A stretch of 50,000 nucleotides of DNA from Prorocentrum cordatum (Eukaryota > Sar > Dinophyceae > Prorocentrales > Prorocentraceae): NCBI GenBank assembly GCA_963575745.1, contig CAUYUJ010019933.1, forward strand, positions 82,091 through 132,090, read 5' to 3'. Of this stretch, positions 30,431 to 41,219 are shown piece after piece. Position 1 is the stretch's first letter. Each line of letters begins with the position of its first letter. The notes under the pieces were generated by a model. That model saw only the letters and a list, made by a program, of their open reading frames with translations. It ran no database searches and was not told where the DNA came from. Position numbers and translations under genes: made by a program.

Positions 30431-30486
30431 CTCGTCCCCCTCTTATGTTTATCATTCCTCTTGCTCTATTGTTAATCTTATCCCAC

Positions 30487-31365
30487 CAACACTTTGGGCG
30501 ACAGGTGGTCTACCGGTGACTTTCTTTCCTCTTCCAAAAACACTTTTCTCCTTCGGGGAGGGTATTACCCCTTCCCTTACCCCCTCCCCTGGACCTGGAC
30601 GGGAGGGGCCGCGATCCGTTGGAGCGTCCAAGATTGGCCCTTGGGAGGGCCAATGTGGCCCCCGGGGGGGCGCCGATCAGGGACTCTCCTTCCTTTGATC
30701 GATAGCCTCGAAGAGAGCCCCAAGAGGGCTCCAAGAGGGTCCCAAGAAGGCCCCAAGAGGCACCCGAGGGGACCCCAAGAGCCCCCCGAGCGGTCTCAGA
30801 GAGCGCAAGATGACTTCCAAGATGGCTCAAATAGCCCAAGCTGGCTCAAAATGGCTCCAAAGTGCCCCTAACGGCCCCAAGACCGCTCCAAGAGCGCCCA
30901 AGAGCGCTCCAAGGAAGCCCCAAGAATCGGTTCGCCGGATCCTGAGGGGGGAGTTGAGTTGGGGACCGTCCCATCCTGTAATCGATGGCCTGCAAGATGA
31001 TCCAAAGAAGCCTTCCAGGGTTACCAAGAGGGTTCCAAGAGGGCCCCAAAAACTCCCAGAGAGCACGAGCAGCAGCAGCAGCAGCAAGAATACCTCTAGC
31101 TGGTTCAATGAGTCCTCGTCCGCGTCGTCCTCATCCTAGTCCTCGTCCTCCTCGTCCTCGTCCTCATCCGCGTCTTCGTCCTCGTCCTCCTCCTCCTCTT
31201 CCCCTCGCCCCCACGCGGCAACCGGGGCTGGCCCGAAGAGACCTTCCAAAGCCACCCCCTTGCTCGCTGTGTTTCCCTATATGTGTCTATTCGTCCCGTT
31301 TCCCGTAAGCTCTGAAGGGCAGGGTTTCCGAATGAGCTGGTGAGGATACGCGAAGCGTGATGATT
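30487..31365 (+). mobile_element. Array-bearing element family B, copy 2
   Basis: CCCACCAACACTTTGGGCG, CTCCTTCGGGGAGGGTATTA and CCCCTCCCCTGGACCTGGAC match the left end of 17684-18690. GAGCTGGTGAGGATACGCGA then AGCGT matches the right end. A CCAAGAGGG array lies at 30715-31060, followed by AGC and CCTCGT repeats. Confidence 0.55.
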
Positions 31366-31369
31366 TGGT

Positions 31370-31720
31370 ATCATTATTCTTAGTAGTCGGATTATTCTTT
31401 AAACAAAAAATATAGTATGAGCATAAATAATCGCATTAGTATGAATATTACTAGTGTGATCATTATGGTGTTTATAATTGCGACTTGTATTACTGAAATC
31501 ATTATTAGCATTCGCAGCATCGTTACTAGTATTCATCGTTGCCGTACCACTAGTAGTATTATCAGTGTTAGTAGTACTAGTCGTACTACTGCTTGTTTCG
31601 GTCATGTATATTCGTAGTACGAGTAGTATCCATCTTACGTGCACGAGTATGAATGTGTATCTCTTCTTGGTAGTACGATTGTCAAAAGTATTATTGATAC
31701 CTCCTTCTCCTTCTCCTTTT
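31370..31720. repeat. AT-rich island with degenerate TAG/ATT triplets
   Basis: Markedly AT-rich compared with the surroundings: degenerate ATTAGTAT, TAGTAGTA and CGTACTAC triplets. No gene seen. It lies between family B copy 2 and element A copy 2. Confidence 0.6.
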
Positions 31721-31874
31721 CCCTTGCTGTCCTCAAGACAGCAAGGATTGCCTGGCGATGTTCTGCGCAATCCTCTGAAATCTCCCTAGACCATCTGAGG
31801 GTACCATGCGGACTGAGATGTACTACGACGCCCCATAGACTGAATCCGGAGGTTTTCCAGGAATCCTCAAGTTC

Positions 31875-32688
31875 CCCAATTCGCCGGCCCAACGGGCCAG
31901 AGGCGTGCTAAGATCTCCGGTAACTGGTTAACAATTTTCTAGTTCGCGCGCGCGGGGCGGCCCCTGGGGGTCCCCGGACGAAAAGTACCCCGACCAGGTC
32001 CCGGCCGGGTCCCCCCGAGCGCTCCATGAGCGCACCAACAGGGCTCCGAGACGTCCCCGAGAGCCCCAAGAAAGGCCAAGAGGCCCCCAAGAGGCCCCCA
32101 AGATGGTACACGAGGGGTCCGACATGCCACAAGATCGCTCCAAGACGCCCAAGATAGCCCCCAGACGCCCCAAGAGGCCTCCAAGAGCACTCCCAATAGG
32201 GCCCCCGGAGGCAAAAATCATTGTTTTTCCATAGGTTTTTGAGAGATTTTGGAGCTTCCACCTTTTCGGCTTCCCGACGCCCCAAGACGGCCCAAGAGGC
32301 CCCCAAGATCGCCCCAAGAGGGCCCAAGAGGCACCCAAGAGGGCCCCAAGATGGCCCAAGAGGGCTCGAAGACGGCCCAAGAAGCCTCCAAAACGGTCCA
32401 AGAGGGCCCCAAGAACGCCCCCAAAGGGGCCCCAGAGAGGGAACACGAAACAACATTTCGAGCCCTCGGCCCTAAGAAGCCCCTACGAGGCCCCTAAGAG
32501 GCCCCAAGAGGCCCCCACGGGGCCCTCAGGAGGCCCCCAAGAGTCCCCCAAATGCCCCCCCGAGCGCCCCAGGAGTCCCCCAAGCGGCCCCAGGAACCCC
32601 CAAAGCGCCGCATTGACACCAGGCCCTCGGGCAAACGGCAGACATGAGAGTGTATGGGCCGGCGGAATGAGCGAAGCGATTAAATAAC
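31875..32688 (+). mobile_element. Element A, copy 2
   Basis: About 814 bp, with both ends and the first ~130 bases nearly identical to copy 1 (AATTCGCCGGCCCAACGGGC, CTAGTTCGCGCGCGCGGGGC; right end GGGCCGGCGGAATGAGCGAA). The central array differs in length and order, so arrays evolve faster than ends. An AT-rich spacer at 32215-32280 includes TTTTCGGCTTCCCGACGC, also seen at 15650 and 20580. Confidence 0.75.
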
Positions 32689-32689
32689 C

Positions 32690-33165
32690 CAACCGATGTC
32701 CAGTGAAGCCCCAAGGAACGCGAAGGGCTTCCTCAGGAGACCTAAGTAGTCTTGCAAGAGTCCGATGAATTCTCTTGAACGTCCTACCGAATCGCGATCA
32801 TCGATCAGTCCGAGACCCTCAGAGTCCAGCAGATAGCCTGCTGAATCCGATCGGATTCCCTCCGGAATCTTGAGTACTGCCTACGGCGCCCTGAGGGATT
32901 CCCGACGGCATCCTCGGGAGTTCCCCAGGGATCATGCAGGGTTGCCTGGCGAATCCTACAGAATTTCATCGTGCACATTTCGCGGCGGACTCCGAACTCC
33001 AATGCCTCGAGGCACCACCTATCGCAGAGCGAGACCCCCGCCGTTGCGAAGCAGCTCCCCCGCGTGAGACGTGAGCCTCCCACCCGCGTACGCGCGCCCG
33101 GTCGCGTAGCGAAGCACCCCGTCGCGGAGCGAGATCCCCACCAACCAGTGCCCGAGGGAGACCCC
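32690..33165. other. No gene recognised
   Basis: Unassigned. Short CCTACNGAATCC/GATTCC words recur at 32765-32960, suggesting an old degenerate repeat. Confidence 0.4.
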
Positions 33166-33174
33166 GTGGATGCG

Positions 33175-33640
33175 ACGCGGGTGTGGCGGACGCATGCGGG
33201 CATCCCCCCCTGGAGCCGTCGGTGGAGCTCCCTATGGGGCCACGACACGCTGTACTGGGCGTGGCGGACGCATGCGGGCGATAGCGGTGGGACCTTCGGT
33301 GGAGCACCCTAGAAGTCCACAAAACGCCGTACTGGGTGTGGCGGACGCATGCGGGCACCCCCACTGGGACCGTCGGTGGAGCTCCCTATGGGGCCACGAA
33401 GCGCTGTACTCGGTGTGGCAGGCGCATGCGGGCCCCCCCACTGGGGCCTCTGGTGGAGCTCTCCATGGTACCACAAAACGCTGTACTGGGTGGGGCGGAC
33501 GCATGCGGGCATCCCCACTGGGGCCTTCGGTGGAGCCCCCTTTATGGGGCCACGAAGCGCTGCACTGGGTGTGGCGGACGCATGCGGGCACCCCCACGGG
33601 GGCATTCGGTGGAGCTCCGTATGGTGCCACGAAACGTGTG
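33175..33640. repeat. 77-79-bp tandem repeat, six copies
   Basis: The anchor GTGGCGGACGCATGCGGGC occurs at about 33183, 33261, 33338, 33415, 33493 and 33571. Between anchors are CCCCACTGGGGCC, TTCGGTGGAGCTCC, TATGGGGCCACGAAGCGCTG and TACTGGGT. Units are clearly homologous and moderately diverged. GGGGCCACGAAG is shared with the 21-bp satellite at 640-1475. A GGA tract follows (33645-33705). Confidence 0.85.
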
Positions 33641-33949
33641 AGGAGGAGGCGGAGGAGGAGGAGGAGGAGGAGGAGGAGGAGGAGGAGGAGGAGGAGAGGG
33701 GAGGAAGGAGATGCGGGGCGGTGTTTCCTCAAAACGATGGCCCAACACCACAGGATGGCTGGAACAAAAACAATACCACATTCACATCGCGGCTGAATCT
33801 GCATCATGCGCGGCCACCCCTGCATCACTGTCTAGCGGTTTTTGGCAAGGACGGCTGGGGTGGTGGCGTATGGCCTGCTGTGCGAAGGCCCACCAGACAC
33901 AACGACGGGCATTAGTTTTCGACAGGGGTGGTGGGGGCCGACATGTTCC

Positions 33950-34175
33950 CGATGTGTGCTGTCACGTGCGCAGGCGCACCTGACACTCTCTGCACGTGCC
34001 CCGAACGTGGCGCACCTGGCCCGTCTGAAGTGAGTGGCACACCTGGCGCACTCGGAGCACGTGGCGCATCTGGCGCACCAGGCGTGCCTGGCACGATTGG
34101 GCCACAGGGGTGCCTGGCGCGCGTGGCGCGCCTGGCACGCGTGGAGCACCTCGCCCAAGCGTCGCGCACCTGGGG
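33950..34175. repeat. TGGCGCACC short-period repeat (Gly-X-Y-like frame)
   Basis: Degenerate 9-12-bp words of CACCTGGCGCAC / GGCGTGCCTGGCACG. One plus frame reads GTPGALGARGASGAPGVPGT, a collagen-like pattern, but the minus frames are as regular and there is no gene structure. Treated as a repeat. Confidence 0.6.
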
Positions 34176-34246
34176 TCGGCGTTGGTTCCCTGTTAGGTGT
34201 CCATCCAAAGGCGATCGCTGAACATGCTCAGGCTCGGGTGTTACTT

Positions 34247-34316
34247 ATGTGTTGGGAGGGCGGGTGGAAGTGAGCTAGACGGCTTGCGGGCGGGTGGATA
34301 GCTTGACCCCTCCCCC
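34247..34316. repeat. ~70-bp dispersed repeat, copy 1
   Basis: CTTATGTGTTGGGAGGGCGG, GTGGAAGTGAGC, then GGATAGCTTGACCCC; matches 46097-46170 in the same orientation. Confidence 0.55.
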
Positions 34317-35030
34317 TACCCCCTGCCCCTGGACCTTGAGGGAGGGGGGCGGGTAGTTGGAGCGTCAACAGAAGGCCTCGGCGAGAATTCTGATATCATT
34401 GATTTGATTCGCCACAAGTTGCCCTCCTGCGGAGGGGGTAACTGAGGAGGCCCCCTTCTCTGGTCAAACTCCTCCAAGATGGCCCCAAGATGGCACCCAA
34501 GGCTCCTCAAAATACCCCAGGAGGGCCCCAAGAGGCGCCCAGGAGGCCCGAAACCCTCAAGAAGGCCCCAAGCGGCTCCCACGAGGCACCCAAAACGACC
34601 CAAGATGCCCCTGGGGCCGCCATCAGCCCCTCAAGGCGCCCCAAGAGGAGACAAAGAAGCACTCGACAGACATCCGAAGAGACTCAGAGGAGCATCCAAG
34701 AGGCCTCTGGCCTTTCTGCTCGTCCTCCTTCTCCTCCTCCATCCTCCTCCTCTTCCGACTCCTCATCCGCCTAGTCCTCCTCCCTCCTCCTCCTCCCTCC
34801 TCCCCCTCCCGCTCTCCCTCCTCCTGCTCCTCCTCCTCCTGTTTCCTCCTCCTCCTCCTCCTTCTCCTCCTGTTCCTCATACGATTCCTGCTCCGTCCTC
34901 CCCCTCTTGGGGCATGTCGTCTACGCAGCCCTCGAATGCATGCTCCTCCACATCCCTGATCAGGGCAACTCGGCTGGGCATCGTGTCTGGATGTGTGGTG
35001 AGCTGATGCGAAGACTTCGAAATACATACA
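34285..35030 (+). mobile_element. Possible family B copy 3 (diverged)
   Basis: CCCCTCCCCCTACCCCCTGC then CCCTGGACC, an ATTGATTTGATTCG spacer and a CCAAGANGGCC array (34470-34710) recall family B. CTC repeats follow (34720-34880). The right end (GTGAGCTGATGCGAAGACTT) is only weakly similar to the family end. Confidence 0.35.
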
Positions 35031-35074
35031 TTTGTTGAAGGCCAACTAGCCACTTACCCATCCAACCAACCGTC

Positions 35075-35480
35075 CAAGTAGTGCGCCGGGCAATTGGCAA
35101 AACTGGCAAAAAGGCCACAACATGACGTGCCGTGACGTGCCCTCGTCGCGCCGCCATCCACCCGACCAACCGACCAATCAAGGGATGAACGAACAAACCG
35201 ACTGGTCAATTGACCAACCGCAACCAACCGCCCAACCAACGGATCAAATGACCAACCAACCAACCAACCGAACAACCAACCGACCAACGAACCAACCAAC
35301 AAACCAACAAACGAACCAACCGACAAAACAACCAGCCGGGCAACCGACGAACCAACAAATCAACCAACGAACCTACTGGGCAACCAACCGATCAACTGAC
35401 CACCCAAAGAAACAACCAACCAACCAGGCAACCAGAGAACCGGCCACACAACCAATGAAACATACAAATGCGTAAAACAC
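35075..35480. repeat. Degenerate (CAAC)n tetranucleotide tract
   Basis: About 400 bases of AACC/AACA/AACG tetramers with few other motifs. The long plus frame (N/Q/P/T-rich) is a by-product. Confidence 0.85.
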
Positions 35481-35689
35481 TCGGTTGAACCCTCTGGAAC
35501 CCTCAGAAAAAATAGAACCCACAGAAAATAAATTGATCCTGGTCCCCTCCTCCTCCTCCTCATCCTCCTCCTCCCCCCCCCTTCCCCTCCCCATGTCCCC
35601 ATGTCCCCCCCCACTTCGGGCTTCGGGACTGCCCAGGGCGGGCCGAGAGCTCCAAGGGCTGGCGGCTCGAGCAGATCTGTATAAGCATG

Positions 35690-35985
35690 CTCCGAAGAAG
35701 AAAGAGAAGACGAAGAAAAAAAACATGAGCGCCCCGCAAGAGAGAAGGCGAAGGCCGCCCAAGACTACCTCATGGAGGATGAGGAGAGGGCCTACCAGGG
35801 CTTCAAGGTGCGGCGCGAGAAGTGTTTGCACGGCGGGAGCCACAAGCTTGACGAGCGCCAGCGCGGGCGCCACGGAACGGCTCAGGATGTACCCACCATG
35901 CTGCAAAAAAACCTTCCGTCCCTGGTCACCCCGGGAGTCGCCCCGCTCAAACGCGAGCACCCCATAGGCCTGCCACTCAAATAAC
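35690..35985 (+). CDS. Possible exon of unknown gene (charged)
   Basis: Reading ERPAREKAKAAQDYLMEDEE, RAYQGFKVRREKCLHGGSHK, LDERQRGRHGTAQDVPTML gives a plausible, charged, non-repetitive protein segment, preceded by an A-rich KKKEKTKKK stretch. I do not recognise a family. A long minus-strand frame overlaps it, so the coding strand is not certain. No flanking exons identified. Confidence 0.3.
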
Positions 35986-36059
35986 AGAGCCCCGTCTTGA
36001 ATAAGGCTCGCCTGTCGTCTAGCAAACAGGCATGAAGAAAAAAGATTTATATAATTCAA

Positions 36060-36414
36060 GGATAGTTCAGCGATTGCAACGAATTGAACACGGACATCGC
36101 CCACTCATGCATATGTTGCACGCGTGTTCCATAGCAACAGAAAGCAAGCGCCGCTCACTGTTCGTGGGTCGTCGCGTTGGTGTGTATGTTGGGTTGGTGG
36201 TCGCACTTTAACAAAGCAAATTTACGCAACGCACGCATGATTGCCAGAAACTTTTCTTTTGGGACGAGCGCGGGCGGCGCTGACGGGAGAGTACCATTTT
36301 GAGACTGGTCCGCACCAGAGGAAACAAACAAAAAAAAAAAAATGCGAATACATTGAGCCCACCTGCCGCCACATCCCGTGACGTATTCAAGCGGCACGAC
36401 TACCAAATCAAAAC
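36060..36414. other. No gene recognised
   Basis: Lower-GC sequence, no domain-bearing ORF. It leads into the G/C-rich arm of the heptamer satellite element. Confidence 0.4.
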
Positions 36415-39290
36415 ACATTCAACGAGGGCGCGCCGCTGGATGTCCCCAAGGGGGGGGGGGGGGACGCCCCCCCTTTTCCGGGAACCCACCCCCCTACCCC
36501 CCTTTTGCCGATCCGTCGTCGGGACCCCCCCCCCCTCCCCCCCTTTCCCTGTCCGTCGTCGGGGACCCCCCACCCTCCCCTGTCAAAAGGGGGGGGGGGT
36601 CCGAACCCCCTCCCCCCCTCCCCCCCTTTGGCCGCCAAATTCAAACCCCCCCCTTTCCCCCCCTTTCGCCACGGCGCCCCCGGTCTCCGGAACCCGACCC
36701 CTCCCACCCCGAACACTAATCCCCACCCGTACCCTAACCCCTAATCCTAACCCCAAACCCAAACCCTAGCCCCAAACAGCACTCACTACTCATTACGCAC
36801 TACTCACACCCACAACTCACTACTCGCTACTCACTATTCACTTACCCCTAGTCACTACTCACTACTCACGACTCACCACGCACTGCCCATGACTCACTAC
36901 CCACTACCCACTACTCACGACTCACGACTCACTACTCACTACTAATTACTCACTTCGCAATACTCACTACTCACTACCCACTACTCAATACTCACTACTC
37001 ACTGAACACAACTCACTAACCACTACTCACTAATCACAAATCACTACTCTCTACCCACTAACCACGATCCACTACTTCACAACTCACTACTCACACTTCA
37101 CAACTCACTACTCACTGCCGACAACTCACTACTCACTATCCACTACTCGCTACTCGCTACTCCCTACTCCCTTCACAGTACTCACTACTGACTACTCACT
37201 AGTCGCTACTCCCTCCACCCTATTCGCTACCTAATACGCACTATTTACTACCCACGACTCACTACCCACTACGCTCCCGCTACCCAGTACTCACTACTTC
37301 CTACTCCCTACCCAGTACTCCCAACTCACTACTCACTACCCAGTACCCCATACTCACGACTCACTGAACACTACTCGCTGCGCTCTACTCGCTTTTCACT
37401 GAGCAGCGCTACTCCCTACCACTAACCAATATCCACTGCTTACTACGAAGTACTCACGCTTCACTACTAATACTCACTAGTCACTAGTGGCAGATCGCTA
37501 CTCACTGCTCACTAGTCACTACTCACGACTCACTACTTACTACTCACTAAGTCATACTCGCTACTCCCTTCTCACAACCCACTACTCAATACCCATTTCT
37601 CGCTTCTCACTGTTCACGAATCACTACTCACTACTCCCTACTCACTACTCACTATTCACTACTCACTACTCGGTACTCCCTACTCGTTACGCACAATTCC
37701 CTACTCACTACTCACTACTAACTCCTGACTACGCCCTCTTCATCACTCACTACTCACAACGCCCTACTCGCTACTCGAAATTCACTACTCGCTATTCCCT
37801 ACTCGCTACTCCCTACTCGCTACTCGCAACTCGCTACTCACTACCCACTACTCACTACTCTACTCAGCACTACTCACTACACACTACCTCCCCCTCGCTT
37901 TTCGCCACTAGCTACTCCCTCATCCCTACTCCCTGCGTACCATTCACTATGCACTACTCACTACACACTATGCACTCCTCACTACTCACAATCTCTTACT
38001 CACTACTTCCTTCCCGCTACTCACTACCCACTACTCACTACCCACTACTCCCTTAATACCTACGCACACTCATTACTACCACTACCCATTACCCACTAAT
38101 CACTACTCACTACTCACTACTCACGACTCACTTCGCACAACTCACTTTCAAATACCCACTGTTCACCACTCGCTACTCAAACACTCTACTCTCTACCCAC
38201 TCACTACCCACTACCCAGTACCCACTACTCACTACTCACTTCTCGCTAGTCTCTACAATCCTCTCCCTACTCACTACTCACTACTCGCTATCCACTACTC
38301 ACTATCCAATAATCTCTACTATACCCACTTCTCACTGCCAACCCCCCGCTACCCGTAATTCACTACTCGCCACTCCCTACCCCGCACTCACTTCTCACGA
38401 CTCACTACTCATTACTCACCACCCCCTACCCGTTACGCAATACGTGCCACTCCCTATCCCCTGTTTGATAGTCAGTACTCACTACCGACTACTCACTGCT
38501 CACTACCGACTACCCACGACCCACAAGCCACTACCCACTACTCACTAACCACTACCCACCACTCACAAGCCAATACTCACCACTCACTACGCAGTACTCA
38601 CTATTCACTACGCACCACTCACTAATCACAAACCACTACTCGCGAATCACTACGCGCTACTCGCTTATCACTACTCACGACTGACTACTCCCTGAGACAC
38701 TACTCACTACTCATTACTCACGGCTCTACTACCGACCCTCTACCGCTACTCGCTACCGAATACCACTACTCACTATTCACTACCCGCTACTCACCACTCA
38801 CTCACTCCCCACTGCGCACTACCCGCTACCAACCACCCAACATTCAGCACTCACTGGTCACTACACTCTGACATATACCCACCACTCACTTCTCAGTACT
38901 CAATACTCACAACGCACTACCGACTACGCACCACCCACTGCTGAATACCCACTTCTCACCAACATCGACCCTTCTCTCGCTACTCGCTACTATCTACTCA
39001 CCACTCACTAGTCACTACTCCAATCCTCTACTCAGTAATTACCCACTTCTCACGCCCCCTCCCCAGCCCTCTGTTCGGCGCAAAGGGGGGAAAGGGGGGG
39101 TCGGACCCTTCCCCCCCTTCAAGGGAGAGGGGGGTCGGACCCCCTCCCTTCAGGGGGGGAGGGGGGGGGGGGGGGGCGAAAATCCCACCCCCGTTTGAAG
39201 GGGGTGGGGCGGGGGGGGGTCTGCGAGCACACACCCCCTTCTGTGAATTCAGGGACATCCACTGGCGCGCTTTCGCATTCAACCGCATCA
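36415..39290. repeat. CACTACT heptamer satellite with inverted G/C-rich arms
   Basis: From about 36775 to 39045 the sequence is a degenerate heptamer CACTACT (variants CACGACT, CACTACC, CGCTACT), about 2.3 kb, with very little G on the plus strand. Left arm 36417-36450 (ATTCAACGAGGGCGCGCCGC, TGGATGTCCC) is repeated inverted at 39245-39285 (minus: GTTGAATGCGAAAGCGCGCC, AGTGGATGTCCC). Both arms then carry G/C homopolymer blocks with GGTCGGACCCC words, mirrored on the two sides. The Tyr/Ser/Leu-rich frame at 37487-38056 is a by-product. Confidence 0.8.
36719..36775. repeat. Telomere-like degenerate CCCTAA stretch
   Basis: ACCCTAACCCCTAATCCTAA then CCCCAAACCCAAACCCTAGC: units close to CCCTAAA/CCCTAAC, the C-strand of the TTTAGGG-type repeat reported in dinoflagellates. 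Only about 55 bases, degenerate, between the left G/C arm and the heptamer array. Confidence 0.55.
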
Positions 39291-39359
39291 AATCAACATG
39301 GACCAACAGTGAATCAATTCAACGCCAACTGGATTGTGGTCCACTTATGGTTAAAAAGC

Positions 39360-40262
39360 TAGCCACGTAAAGTTCGATCACACCTTAACCCAACACAAGC
39401 AGAATGCGAAACCTCACCACCACGACACCACCGACGCAACCACAGCAGCGCTCCGACACCGTAGGCACAGCGACGCCGTGACACCGCGAAAACCCGACGC
39501 CACGACAACATAAAATCACGGCACGGCCATCCGAAACCATGGCACCCCGACCCCGCACGCCCACGCACAGCGACACACAGCCACCACGACGACGCAAGAT
39601 CTCGACGGCGACAGCGAGGAAACCAACTACCAAGACAGCGCGACACCACAGCGACACGTCACCACGCCACCACGACACCCAACCCCCCCCCCCCCCGCCC
39701 CCCCATCACGACCGACAGGCGGGGCAGGACATCCGTGACCGCGGGGCGCCACGCCCTGCATACCCGCACGCGAAGAAGACACCCGAACACACGACGCGAG
39801 AGCACGAGGCATGGCCTCCCGACTCCGAGCCCTGCACACTCGTCTGATCGGCAGCGCCCTGGACCCAGGTTGCGGTCGTGGCTATGGCAGGGCTGCTGCG
39901 GAGCGAACTGGGCACAGGGGCGGCGAGGAAGGGCGAGAGGGAAGAGCTCTGCACAAGCCTGGCCTCCGACGCCCCAATGCAGCCAGACAGCCAGACAGCC
40001 TCCCAGACGCCCCCCCCAGGCCCCAGGCAGGAGGGAGAGGGGGGGTGCTGGAGGCGAGGGGGACGAGGACGTTACCATGTGGTCGAAATGCCAAGCTGGC
40101 TTGATGCCCTGCATACAGACGCAGACGCCGCCGCGGCTCCAATCTAATGTAGAAGAAGGACTGGCCCGCTCACGCGCGGAATCCGACGGCCAGGGGCAAG
40201 CGGGGGGCGCGGCGACTGGGGGAAGGAAGACAGGGAGGAGGGAAACAATGTATCTGGGGGGA
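39360..40262. other. No gene recognised; CACGACAC-rich low complexity
   Basis: 39390-39700 is biased to CACGACACC/GACGC words, giving Arg/His/Thr-rich frames on both strands. 39830-40250 has mixed GC-rich sequence with open frames on both strands but no recognisable domain. Confidence 0.45.
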
Positions 40263-40264
40263 GA

Positions 40265-40384
40265 GGGAAATACCAGTACCGCTACTCCCCAGACCTCTTC
40301 CGGGGTGCATTCTGACCAGAACCTCGAGGAGAATCCGGCCGTGGCGGCGAGGGCTATCCAGGACGAGCAGCGGTATCGGTCCCT
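40265..40384 (+). mobile_element. Small TIR element (MITE-like), copy 5
   Basis: About 120 bp. The left end GGAAATACCAGTACCGCTAC mirrors the right end GAGCAGCGGTATCGGTCCC. The interior is ACCTCTTCCGGGGTGCATTC, TGACCAGAACCTCGAGGAGA and ATCCGGCCGTGGCGGCGAGG. The best-preserved copy for building a consensus. Confidence 0.65.
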
Positions 40385-40589
40385 TTCCTCCTCTAAACAT
40401 CTGGCCCGCCTGCCCCAACCAACATCCCACCCCGAACACGCGGAGGGAGGGTCGCAACACGAATGAGGACGACGACAGCGTGCGTAGAGAACATCGGGGC
40501 AAGAGGGCGTGCTGGGCGGCCTTGCGGATCCAGTGGTCCTGGCGCGCACTCCATACTTGTATACCGCATCCGGTTGTTGTGTCTCCTCC

Positions 40590-40790
40590 TCGCTCCTCCT
40601 CTTCGTTCCTGCTCCTCCTCCTCCTCCTTTCCCTGCTCCACCTCACTCCTCGCTCCTCGTGCTCGCTCCTCATTTCTCGCTCCTCACTCCTCCTCGTCCC
40701 CGACCTCGTCCAACTGCTCCTTGTCCTCCTCCTCCTCTCCCTCCTCCTCTTCCTCCTCCTCCTCCTCCTCGCTCCTCTTCTCATCCCTCA
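40590..40790. repeat. (CTC)n microsatellite
   Basis: CTCCTC runs with CTCGCTCCT variants. Repeat by-product frames only. Confidence 0.85.
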
Positions 40791-41219
40791 GCCTACGGAC
40801 CCCTCTTCCCGTCAGAAGTCTTGGGCAACCATTGCTGCAATCGTCCAGAAGCATACGAAAGCACTCGAACACCTTCAGACAACTTCACCTTGCTCATAGT
40901 TCCTCCCTCTTCCCTTACGAGTGCACAGCAGCGGGGTGCCTGTACCTTGGCTACCTGCTCCACTCTGGTGCAGCCTAGACAAGCCCCTGGCCAGAGGGGC
41001 CAGGGCGCGAAAGCGGGACGTCAGTCCCCTCTCCATCCCTGCGGCCCCGCCCCCTCCTTCTCATCGACGCCTTCTTGCTTATGGTCCTTGTCCTTCACAG
41101 TACTCTCAGCCGAAGTATATGTATAACTGTCCTCATTAGCTTTATCAATACAGTTAATCGCACTCGCCGTAGCACTCATCTTATTGTTATAAGAGTGAGG
41201 GGGTCGAACGGGGCTGAAT

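Noticed and set aside
33175-33640. CRISPR-like regular array
   Set aside because: Units are homologous over their whole 77 bases, with no unique spacers, and the genome is eukaryotic.
33928-34221. Collagen-like Gly-X-Y protein
   Set aside because: Only about 40 residues fit, and the DNA is a short-period repeat equally regular in other frames.
35373-36104. 243-codon minus ORF with hydrophobic runs
   Set aside because: It crosses CAAC and CTC repeats and lacks domains; hydrophobic runs come from an A-rich plus strand.
36719-36775. True telomere end
   Set aside because: Only about 55 bases, degenerate, and flanked by sequence on both sides, so at most interstitial.
37487-38056. Tyr/Ser/Leu-rich ORF (HYSLLTTHYS)
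   Set aside because: Direct reading of the CACTACT satellite; the repeat explains the openness.
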